Of a DNA stretch of 64,000 nt, positions 34,705 through 42,200 are shown piece after piece. This stretch comes from Longitalea luteola (GTDB taxonomy: Bacteria; Bacteroidota; Bacteroidia; Chitinophagales; Chitinophagaceae), in NCBI RefSeq assembly GCF_017356035.1, contig NZ_JAFIQX010000007.1, forward strand, positions 124,001-188,000, given 5' to 3'. Below the pieces are notes generated by a model. The model was not told the DNA's origin. It searched no databases and was given only the letters and a program-made list of their open reading frames with translations. Positions within the stretch are counted from its first letter, which is position 1; the number at the start of each line of letters is the position of its first letter. A program made the position numbers and the translations under genes.

Positions 34705-35471
34705 TGATCCGGATCGAACACCTGAAAAAGCGTTTTAGAAAACTGCAGGCACTGGATGATATCAATGCCCTGTTCAGCAGCGGACAGGTGGTATCATTGA
34801 TCGGTCCCAATGGTTCAGGTAAAACTACACTGATCAAATCAATCCTGGGTATGGTTAAGCCGGATAGTGGTTGTATTTATGTAGATGGGAAGCCGATAAA
34901 CGGCGATCCAGCATATCGCGGCAACATTGGCTATATGCCGCAAATCGGACGATATCCCGACAATATGCAGATCGGCCAGTTGTTCAGCATGATGAAGAAC
35001 ATCAGAAAGGCGCCTGAAGCATCACTGGACAATGACCTCCTGGTAAAGTTCAACCTTGTTTCCATTTTTGACAAGCCAATGCGTACGCTCAGTGGGGGAA
35101 CGCGTCAAAAAGTAAGTGCAGCGCTGGCGTTTTTGTTCAACCCTGATATTTTGATCCTGGATGAACCTACTGCCGGCCTCGATCCGCTTTCTTCCGAGCT
35201 ATTGAAAGAAAAGATCATGCAGGAAAAGAAAAAAAACAAACTTATTCTTATAAGCTCGCACGTCCTGAGCGACCTGGATGAGCTCACCAGCCATGTCATA
35301 TACTTACAGGAAGGCAAAATGATCTTTCTGAAAGATATTGCCACTTTACGCCAGGAAACCGGCGAAGACAAACTGGGTAAGGCAATTGCGCGGGTTATGC
35401 GCGGAGGGAAAAAGGAAGCATTATGGATCGATGAAGTGCTGGCTGTTAAGGAATCCGAAAAACTACCCTAA
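34701..35471 (+). CDS. nosF: NosF ABC ATPase
   Basis: 256 residues with Walker A GPNGSGKTT near residue 36, Q-loop GYMPQIGRYP, signature LSGGTRQKVS, Walker B ILILDEPTAGLD and H-loop ISSHVLSDL. It pairs with NosY (9 bp downstream) to power NosD-dependent sulfur or copper supply for the NosZ CuZ site. The start overlaps the nosD stop. Confidence 0.94.
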   Translation: MMIRIEHLKKRFRKLQALDDINALFSSGQVVSLIGPNGSGKTTLIKSILGMVKPDSGCIYVDGKPINGDPAYRGNIGYMPQIGRYPDNMQIGQLFSMMKNIRKAPEASLDNDLLVKFNLVSIFDKPMRTLSGGTRQKVSAALAFLFNPDILILDEPTAGLDPLSSELLKEKIMQEKKKNKLILISSHVLSDLDELTSHVIYLQEGKMIFLKDIATLRQETGEDKLGKAIARVMRGGKKEALWIDEVLAVKESEKLP

Positions 35472-35480
35472 AAACAGGTT

Positions 35481-36248
35481 ATGCTGAAACTATCCCGATA
35501 CGTATTGTATGATATCTTACGCAGTAAAGTGATCATTGTGTATACACTGTTCCTGCTGACTGTTTCATTTAGTTTGTTTCAACTGGAAGAAAACAACAGC
35601 AAGGCTATCCTCAGTTTATTGAATATCGTACTGATCATAGTGCCGCTGATCAGCATGATCTTCACTACCATTCATTACTATAATTCGTATGAGTTCATAG
35701 AACTGGTGGTTTCGCAGCCGCTGAGCCGCAGCAGGATCTTGCTGAGTGAATACAGCGGCGTGGCTTTATCATTATTAAGCGCTTTTTTTATGGGCGTTGG
35801 CATTCCTGTACTGTTATTCTCATTTTCCGAGACCGGGCTCGCGCTCCTGTTCACCGGAGCGGCCCTCACGCTTATTTTTACCTCTCTTGCATTTTTGGCC
35901 GCTGTGAGCGCCAGGGACAAAGCAAGAGGCATCGGCGTTGCCCTGCTGCTGTGGTTTTATTTTGCTTTGATCTATGATGGTCTTGTCCTGATGATCTTAT
36001 TCAGCTTCAGCGAATACCCGATGGAGAAGTTTACCCTGCTGCTTTCTGCACTCAATCCCATCGACCTCGGCCGGATCTTCATCATGCTGAGGATGGATGT
36101 AAGTGCATTAATGGGTTACACCGGCGCGCTGTACAAAGATTTCTTTGGCAGCGGCACAGGAACACTTTACACGACAGGCATTATGCTAATATGGATCGTA
36201 TTGCCATTGTTGCTGGCGCTGCGGATCTTTAAGAAGAAAGACCTGTAA
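35481..36248 (+). CDS. nosY: NosY ABC permease
   Basis: 255 residues with six predicted helices (IIVYTLFLLTVSFSLF; ILSLLNIVLIIVPLISMIF; LSLLSAFFMGVGIPVLLFSF; LLFTGAALTLIFTSLAFLAAV; LLLWFYFALIYDGLVLMILF; a final LIWIVLPLLLALRIF). This is the NosY pattern, and a conserved loop YNSYEFIELVVSQPLSRSRI contacts NosF. It is the last gene of the nos run; the next gene is convergent. Confidence 0.93.
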   Translation: MLKLSRYVLYDILRSKVIIVYTLFLLTVSFSLFQLEENNSKAILSLLNIVLIIVPLISMIFTTIHYYNSYEFIELVVSQPLSRSRILLSEYSGVALSLLSAFFMGVGIPVLLFSFSETGLALLFTGAALTLIFTSLAFLAAVSARDKARGIGVALLLWFYFALIYDGLVLMILFSFSEYPMEKFTLLLSALNPIDLGRIFIMLRMDVSALMGYTGALYKDFFGSGTGTLYTTGIMLIWIVLPLLLALRIFKKKDL

Positions 36249-36259
36249 ACGGTGTTGTG

Positions 36260-37192
36260 TCAGGTACCCCGCTCCAAATGCTTTTTCAAAAAGCTCAACT
36301 GGTCGGTTACCACTGTTTCAAAGCCTTCTTCATGATACATAGTGAAGTGATCGTAGGGATATTCCCTGATCTCCGCATTTGGCGATCGTGAGAATATTTT
36401 TTTTACGAAGTTGTTATCCACTTCTACGTCTTTAGTGGAAAGGGATACGCATATTGGTGCTTTAATACGTTCTATTGTTCCATTTTTATAGCTGGGTAGT
36501 TTAAACAATACCCGTGCTGCCACCTTATTTTGCCAGGTAGGGCTCCCTTCAGCCAATATTTTGAAACGATGTGCCAGGGAAGGATCTGTAAAGATCGCTT
36601 CTCCGGCTTTTCCATAAACTTTGATGTAAAAAGGAGGTAAGCCGAATAAATTTCTTAAGCTATCAAAAATGGCCGCTCCCAGAAGGCGTACGGTTGAAGT
36701 TATGATCTGCCGTTGAGAGGCATTTGCGGCCTTTGCCTTGGCTTTTACATTGGTTCCTTTGCGGGCATCCAACGCCGGCACATTACAGATCACCGCGGCA
36801 ATGTCATGATCTGTTGAAGCTGTTTGCACTACGTGACTGGCGCCCATGGACGTACCCCACAAAGCAATTCTTGTTTTGTCAATTCCCGGTTGATTGCGCA
36901 CCCATGTCACCGCATTTTTCAGGTCGGTTCTTTGCTTTTCTGTATCGATGACCTGCCTCGGTTCTCCATCGCTTTCTCCCAGGTACCTGTAATCGAATAT
37001 AAATGCGGCAAATCCTGCTTTCGCAAACCGTTCCGCAAAATCAGGCAGGATCCAATCCATGGTTCCTGAAAACCCATTAGCGAATACAACGCAAGCCAGC
37101 TTGTCTGTTTTAGATATGGGTAAATATAGCCTGCCTGAACAGTTTGATCCGTTTGAATCAAAAGACACTGCAATCGCGTCAACGCCTGTCAT
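36260..37192 (-). CDS. Alpha/beta hydrolase
   Basis: 310 residues with the alpha/beta-hydrolase core: oxyanion strand CVVFANGFSGT, YRYLGESDGEPRQ, nucleophile elbow GTSMGAS (Ser115), acid region CVSLSTKDVEVDN, and likely catalytic His in YPYDHFTMYHE. It resembles dienelactone-hydrolase/peptidase-type esterases; substrate unknown. There is no signal peptide. It is convergent with nosY (11-bp gap) and not part of the nos run. Confidence 0.88.
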   Translation of the reverse strand: MTGVDAIAVSFDSNGSNCSGRLYLPISKTDKLACVVFANGFSGTMDWILPDFAERFAKAGFAAFIFDYRYLGESDGEPRQVIDTEKQRTDLKNAVTWVRNQPGIDKTRIALWGTSMGASHVVQTASTDHDIAAVICNVPALDARKGTNVKAKAKAANASQRQIITSTVRLLGAAIFDSLRNLFGLPPFYIKVYGKAGEAIFTDPSLAHRFKILAEGSPTWQNKVAARVLFKLPSYKNGTIERIKAPICVSLSTKDVEVDNNFVKKIFSRSPNAEIREYPYDHFTMYHEEGFETVVTDQLSFLKKHLERGT

Positions 37193-37300
37193 TATATTAT
37201 AATAATGTTGGTTATGAATTGATCTGATTATTGCATACTCAATTTAAATAGAATATCTCGATTTCCGTTACCTCGTTCTTACGTCAATGGATGGATGTGA

Positions 37301-37337
37301 AACCGCCTTTCACCCGGCTTGCCAGGGAAAGGCGGTT
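37301..37337. terminator. Hairpin between hydrolase and RIC-like gene
   Basis: A 10-bp stem AACCGCCTTT / AAAGGCGGTT with a 17-nt loop lies downstream of the minus-strand RIC-like gene. The T-run on either strand is weak, so it is only a possible terminator. Confidence 0.45.
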
Positions 37338-37372
37338 ATAAAAAGATAACACGCTAGAGCATTCAGGCAAAC

Positions 37373-37726
37373 CTAACCAATAAGCTCTTTTTCCAGTTGC
37401 ATCGCTTTCAGAAAAAGTATATTGTTCTCTAAATGAATATGCAGGTGCAGATCATTTTCAAGCTCCTGCAATTTATGATATAATAACCGGTAGGTATTGC
37501 AGGCGCCTTCGGGGGCATGGTAATCATTGGTGATGGTTCTGATCGTTTTCAATATGTCTCCCGCAATTTCGTGCTCCATATGCATCATGGCAAGCGGTCC
37601 TTGCGCCATATGCCGGTCTCTTACCCTGGCAACCAGTTGCAAAATAATGTCGCGGTTCTCATAAAAGTAGTTGTGATGCTGGTTGTAAATATAATCAGCC
37701 AGGAAGCCGGCATCCAGGCCTGGCAC
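37373..37726 (-). CDS. Shrunken RIC/ScdA/YtfE-type di-iron protein
   Basis: 117 residues matching only parts of the iron-sulfur-cluster repair (RIC) family. They comprise LADYIYNQHHNYFYENRD, then directly MHMEHEIAGDILKTIRTITN and LHLHIHLENNILFLKAMQLE. The N-terminal DUF542 part is absent; a TAA lies two codons before the GTG start. About 55 residues with the first set of di-iron ligands (the HMxKEE region) are missing between VRDRH and MAQGPL. Some hemerythrin ligands remain (H in HMEHE, HxHxEN). It is probably a deletion relic. Its place beside the nos genes fits the NO-stress role of RIC proteins. Confidence 0.75.
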   Translation of the reverse strand: MPGLDAGFLADYIYNQHHNYFYENRDIILQLVARVRDRHMAQGPLAMMHMEHEIAGDILKTIRTITNDYHAPEGACNTYRLLYHKLQELENDLHLHIHLENNILFLKAMQLEKELIG

Positions 37727-37767
37727 AAATTATGGATGTTGATGCCTGTCAACAACCTATAACATAT

Positions 37768-38943
37768 ATGGAAAGCCATATGCCCGTGTCTATGCTCGAT
37801 AACGATTTTTACAAGTTCACTATGCAGCAGGGAGTCATACGGTTATTCCCTTACGCTAAAGCCCGTTACCGCTTTATTAACCGCGGCCGCCATTCCTTTC
37901 CGGCCGGGTTTGCCGGCCATTTGCGCAAAGCGGTGGACGACATGCGGTTGTTGGCCCTGAGCCGGGAGGAAAAACAATACCTGCAGGCCACCTGTCCCTA
38001 CCTCGACCCGCTGTACCTCGATTTCCTGGAAGGCTACCGGTATGATCCGGCTGAGGTGGTTATTACCCAGCATGGCGACCAGGTGGCAGTGGATGTGGAA
38101 GGGTCATGGTACCGTTGCATTTTATGGGAGGTGCCGCTGATGTACCTCATCTGTGAACTGTATTACCGCCAGGGCCAGCCTGCCCGGATCAGCGACGATA
38201 AAGTGATGGCCCAAACCGCCGCCAAGATTGGCAGCTACCGGGAACTGGGCGTAACCGTGGCCGAGTTCGGCACCCGCCGCCGGTTTTCGTATGACGTGCA
38301 TCACCTCGTTCTGAAAGCGCTTCGTGCATACGGCGAAGGGGCTTTCGTTGGTACCAGTAACGTGCACCTGGCCATGCAATACAATACAAAACCCATCGGC
38401 ACCCATGCGCATGAATGGTTCATGTTCCATGCTGCCCGTTATGGTTTTACTATGGCCAATGCCATGGGCCTCGAACATTGGGTACAGGTGTACCGCGGTG
38501 ACCTCGGCATCGCCCTCGCTGATACGTATACATCGGATGTTTTTTTCAGCCAGTTCGATAAAATGTACGCTAAACTGTTCGACGGCGTGCGTCACGACAG
38601 CGGCGATCCGCTGGTGTTTGCCGATAAAGTGATCGCTCATTACCAACGCCTGGGTATAGACCCGTTATCCAAGACCATTATCTTTTCTGATGCGTTGAAC
38701 TACGAGAAAGTAGCGCGCATAACGGAACATTGCCGGGGCAGGATCAATATGTCATTTGGCATTGGCACCAACCTTACCAATGATGTAGGGCCGCCGGCCC
38801 TGAATATCGTTATTAAAATGACGGAAGCCTGCCCGCACGGAAAGGGCTGGACGCCTGTAGTAAAACTGTCTGATGAATATGGCAAATACACCGGCGACGA
38901 ACAAACTATTTTACTGGCTAAATCGAGCCTGGGTATTCACTGA
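37768..38943 (+). CDS. pncB: Nicotinate phosphoribosyltransferase
   Basis: 391 residues. It transfers phosphoribose from PRPP to nicotinate in NAD salvage. Diagnostic segments are SMLDNDFYKFTMQQGV, FGTRRRFSYDVH, GTSNVHLAMQYNTKPIGTHAHEW, VRHDSGDPL, FSDALNYEK and FGIGTNLTNDVG. The length is standard for the single-domain bacterial enzyme. The start is taken at ATG 37768; ATG 37780 is also possible, and 37732 would overlap the RIC-like gene. An FRG-domain gene follows after 12 bp, implying co-transcription. Confidence 0.94.
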   Translation: MESHMPVSMLDNDFYKFTMQQGVIRLFPYAKARYRFINRGRHSFPAGFAGHLRKAVDDMRLLALSREEKQYLQATCPYLDPLYLDFLEGYRYDPAEVVITQHGDQVAVDVEGSWYRCILWEVPLMYLICELYYRQGQPARISDDKVMAQTAAKIGSYRELGVTVAEFGTRRRFSYDVHHLVLKALRAYGEGAFVGTSNVHLAMQYNTKPIGTHAHEWFMFHAARYGFTMANAMGLEHWVQVYRGDLGIALADTYTSDVFFSQFDKMYAKLFDGVRHDSGDPLVFADKVIAHYQRLGIDPLSKTIIFSDALNYEKVARITEHCRGRINMSFGIGTNLTNDVGPPALNIVIKMTEACPHGKGWTPVVKLSDEYGKYTGDEQTILLAKSSLGIH

Positions 38944-38955
38944 CAACATCACATC

Positions 38956-39684
38956 ATGAAAGAGGTAACAGTTGAAACAATAGGAGATTACCTCTCCTTT
39001 ATCAAACAGCATAAAAGCGGTTTTCAGCCAGGCAGCGAATTGCAGGATGTTGTATTTCGCGGGCAGGCAGGTGATTTCCCGCTAATGCCTAAACTGGGCC
39101 GGCTGCATGCAAAAAAGAATATCCTGGAAGCGGAAAAGCAAATGCTCCATGAGTTCAAACGCAGCAATCCCCTGCTCATCCAGCCGCATGGTGCCCTGGA
39201 CGACTGGGATTATCTTACGCTCGGCCAGCATTTCGGACTACCCACGCGGCTGCTCGACTGGTCAGACAATGCCTTAACGGCGCTGTGGTTTGCCGTTACC
39301 TCGCGGCCAGGTGGTTATAGCCAGGAACATCCTGCCGGTATTGTATGGATGCTGATGGCGGCTGAAGACGACTTTGTGAAGAACATGAACGAGATCCATC
39401 CCTTCGAAGTACCGGAGACAAAGATCTTCCGGCCACGGCTTATCAAACAACGCATCAACAACCAGTCAGGTATCTTCAGCATTCATTCTTCAAACGATAT
39501 TGTCGATAAACGGTTGCTCAATGACAACAGCAGGTATCAGAAAAAACTGGTCAAAATGAAGATCCCGGCGGAAAAGATCCCCGACCTGCTGAACGACCTT
39601 AATACGCTCGGCGTAAATGCATTTTCCATCTTCCCCGAACTCGAAGGATTGTGCAGCTACCTTCAATGGCGGTTCTTCGAATAG
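38956..39684 (+). CDS. FRG-domain protein
   Basis: A 242-residue soluble protein with the FRG signature: VVFRGQAGDFPLMPKLGR near residue 33, then WDYLTLGQHFGLPTRLLDWSDNALTALWFAV in the middle and a C-terminal IFPELEGLCSYLQW. FRG proteins are widespread and often found in mobile or defence regions, and the biochemical activity is not settled. Here it sits 12 bp behind pncB, an association with NAD salvage that may be functional or accidental. Confidence 0.88.
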   Translation: MKEVTVETIGDYLSFIKQHKSGFQPGSELQDVVFRGQAGDFPLMPKLGRLHAKKNILEAEKQMLHEFKRSNPLLIQPHGALDDWDYLTLGQHFGLPTRLLDWSDNALTALWFAVTSRPGGYSQEHPAGIVWMLMAAEDDFVKNMNEIHPFEVPETKIFRPRLIKQRINNQSGIFSIHSSNDIVDKRLLNDNSRYQKKLVKMKIPAEKIPDLLNDLNTLGVNAFSIFPELEGLCSYLQWRFFE

Positions 39685-39822
39685 AACGGCGATATAGCTC
39701 TTCACATCCTGCGCGGGAACAAGCCCGATCGCCGCATCATACCATTAAAATATACCCATCATTTTCAGGCAACCTTCCTTTTGTGCTAAAATTAAAGTAA
39801 GTTTACACGCCTTAGGGATAAA

Positions 39823-40431
39823 GTGTTGGATAATAGGCAAATAAATATCGAAAAAGAGCTTTTCGCCCGCGTAGCACAGGGAGATGAAGAAGCATTTAAT
39901 ACATTGTTTCACTCCTATGTACCCCGTTTACACCCCATCATTTTAAAAGTGACCCGGTCTGAAGGTGTGGCAAAGGATATTATCCAGGAGGTATTTCTGT
40001 ATTTATGGATCGACAGGGAATCGCTGGCCGACGTTGAGGTGCCGCAGAACTGGATCTTTAAAATTGCCTATAACCGGTCGTACAGCTGGCTGGCGAAACA
40101 GACATCCCGCAATCGCAAGTACAGCGAATTCAAAGCGCAAAACCCCGCCGAAGAAGAGGATAGTCTCGAGCATATCGTGTCTTTAAATGAAACCGCCCGG
40201 CTCATCCGCGAGGCCACCTCCTTATTACCCGAACAGGCCAGGCGAATTTTTCTGCTAAGCCGCGAAACGGGATTAAAAGCGGCAGAAGTTGCCGATCAAT
40301 TGCAGATTTCAGTACAAACCGTTCGTAACTCACTCGTTCGCTCCGTAAAGTTCATCAAGGAGTACCTCGCCGAACACGGCATTTTGCTACCGGCCGTGCT
40401 CATCGCCGGAATTATTTTGCCTTTTTTTTGA
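39823..40431 (+). CDS. ECF sigma factor, FecI-type, of the PUL
   Basis: 202 residues with sigma region 2 (NTLFHSYVPRLHPIILKVTR, AKDIIQEVFLYLWIDRE) and region 4 (LLPEQARRIFLLSRETGLKAAEVADQLQISVQTVRNSL), plus a hydrophobic tail (LLPAVLIAGIILPFF) seen in many Bacteroidota family members. The start is GTG 39823 or TTG 39826; no ATG is available. It is followed by FecR and SusC/SusD, the usual trans-envelope regulated unit. Confidence 0.93.
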   Translation: MLDNRQINIEKELFARVAQGDEEAFNTLFHSYVPRLHPIILKVTRSEGVAKDIIQEVFLYLWIDRESLADVEVPQNWIFKIAYNRSYSWLAKQTSRNRKYSEFKAQNPAEEEDSLEHIVSLNETARLIREATSLLPEQARRIFLLSRETGLKAAEVADQLQISVQTVRNSLVRSVKFIKEYLAEHGILLPAVLIAGIILPFF

Positions 40432-40519
40432 CATCAATAGGTATGTTTTCTTTTCTCATGGTACATTATTATAGGTGGCGGTGTGCAGCCCGCTTTTTTT
40501 GCCTACAATTACTAGTGTC

Positions 40520-41884
40520 ATGGATACATTTCTTAAAAACGAACTGCTTGGCCTGCTGGAGAAAGCCCGGGCTGGTAATGCCTCCGGAGATGATTATGCC
40601 CGGATCGCAGCGATCATCAATGCCGACCAGACCGGAGAGCTGATCGCCGAAGTTGATCATTTTCTCGAACAGCAGGAACCTGTATCCTCCCCCCATATCG
40701 ATCCTTATGACCACCCTTACTGGCAGCAGGCTTTCCAGGAGATCATCTCAGAGGTCAGAGGTCAGAAGTCGGAAATCCGAAGTTTGAGGTCAGAAGTCGG
40801 AAGTCAGCAATCAGCTATCAGCAATCTTAGATCGGTGATCAGCCGTCGCTGGTGGGTGGCTGCTTCTATTCTTGTGTTGGTTTCCATGGGTACTTATCTC
40901 CTCGTTAAAAAAAATAATACGCCGCAACCACTGGCCGGTCCCACTGAAATTTTACCCGGAAAAGACGGCGCCATTTTAACCCTTGCTGATGGGTCCGAGG
41001 TCTTATTAGATACCATTCATAATGGCGTGGTAGCCCTGCAGGGCGGCACTACTGCGAGGATTGTCAACGATACACTTATATACCAGGGCAGGGGAAGCCA
41101 GGTGGTTTACAATACCATGTCTACCCCCAGAGCGCGTAAATTTCATGTCGTACTGCCCGACGGTACAAAAGCCTGGCTGAACAGCGCCAGCTCCATTCGA
41201 TATCCCACCACATTTACCGGTAATGAGCGCAGGGTTTCCGTAACCGGCGAAGTGTATTTTGAAGTAGCCACGCAGCGGCTTCGGTCGGGCCTCAAAATGC
41301 CTTTTAGGGTGAACGTGAATGACCGGGCGGAAATAGAAGTGCTGGGAACACATTTCAATGTAAAGGCTTATGAAAATGAGCCGGTCATCAATACGACCTT
41401 ACTGGAAGGTTCCATTGCTATTACGTTGTCTCCTAAACAACCTGCCCAAGGCGGTCAAGGTAAAAAGGGCCAGGTGGATAATAGCCAAAGACTCATACTG
41501 AAACCCGGTCAGCAGGCACAGATAGTAGTTGATGAAAAGAAATTGGCGGTGAATGAAGCGCAGGCAACAGACAAAGCGGCGAAAACGGCAACTGGCCGGG
41601 AAGCGCAACCAGGCGTTTTTGTCAACAGTGACACCGATATAGATAGAGTGGTGGCCTGGAAAAACGGGGTCTTCGACTTTAACAACATTGCCTTTGAAGA
41701 TGGGATGCATCAGCTCGAGCGCTGGTATAATATAGAGGTCATTTATGAGAATGGCATTCCTACGGATGTTGAGCTGAGCGGAAAGATGACCAAAGATGTT
41801 ACGTTGAATGAGTTGGTGATCATCCTGGAGAAGATCGGCGTGCAATGCCGCCTGGAAGGAAGAAAATTGTTAATTCAACATTAA
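40520..41884 (+). CDS. FecR-type anti-sigma factor with heptad-repeat linker
   Basis: 454 residues: cytoplasmic anti-sigma N-terminus (FLKNELLGLLEKARAGNASG), an unusual repeated linker (EVRGQKS, EIRSLRS, EVGSQQS, AISNLRS), one membrane helix (WWVAASILVLVSMGTYLLV), a periplasmic FecR domain (FHVVLPDGTKAWLNSASSIR, GEVYFEVA) and a C-terminal DUF4974 (FEDGMHQLERWYNIEVIYEN, SGKMTKDVTLNELVIILEK) that contacts the STN domain of the TonB receptor. ATG 40520 gives the standard start. It relays ligand binding at SusC to the sigma factor upstream. Confidence 0.92.
   Translation: MDTFLKNELLGLLEKARAGNASGDDYARIAAIINADQTGELIAEVDHFLEQQEPVSSPHIDPYDHPYWQQAFQEIISEVRGQKSEIRSLRSEVGSQQSAISNLRSVISRRWWVAASILVLVSMGTYLLVKKNNTPQPLAGPTEILPGKDGAILTLADGSEVLLDTIHNGVVALQGGTTARIVNDTLIYQGRGSQVVYNTMSTPRARKFHVVLPDGTKAWLNSASSIRYPTTFTGNERRVSVTGEVYFEVATQRLRSGLKMPFRVNVNDRAEIEVLGTHFNVKAYENEPVINTTLLEGSIAITLSPKQPAQGGQGKKGQVDNSQRLILKPGQQAQIVVDEKKLAVNEAQATDKAAKTATGREAQPGVFVNSDTDIDRVVAWKNGVFDFNNIAFEDGMHQLERWYNIEVIYENGIPTDVELSGKMTKDVTLNELVIILEKIGVQCRLEGRKLLIQH
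40751..40841 (+). repeat. Heptad DNA array inside fecR
   Basis: About 13 consecutive 7-bp units (GAGGTCA, GAAGTCG, GAAGTCA, GCAATCA types) encode the seven-residue repeats just before the membrane helix. Three DNA units equal one peptide unit, so gain or loss of three units keeps the frame. Confidence 0.8.
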
Positions 41885-42200
41885 TCAAGTCCACACCATA
41901 CCTGCCTTATCTTATCCGGCGGCCTGCCATCAATGAAGTGCAGGTCCGTGCTCGATACGTTTGATCTTGTAACTGCCGCTACAGTGCGCCACACCTGCAT
42001 AGAACGGCTACGGAAAAGTACTTATAAGAAAGAATAAAACTGCTTAAACAAAACGATTGCCATGCAAAAAATACAAATTACATAATAGCTGGTGGGTAAA
42101 ACCAAACCGGAAGTGCTGACGACACTTCCGGAAGTAAGTTCAGTTGCCCAAAACGAAAGTCTCTTATCTCCATTTTTTAACAACCAAACGTTTGCAACTT
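41885..42200. other. Leader region between fecR and susC, with hairpin 42107-42131
   Basis: No gene is supported. A perfect 9-bp stem CCGGAAGTG / CACTTCCGG with a 7-nt loop lies 70 bp before the chosen susC ATG and has no T-tract after it. It may be an mRNA leader structure, or a target for an RNA or protein regulator. An A8 run lies inside the first codons of susC. Confidence 0.5.
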
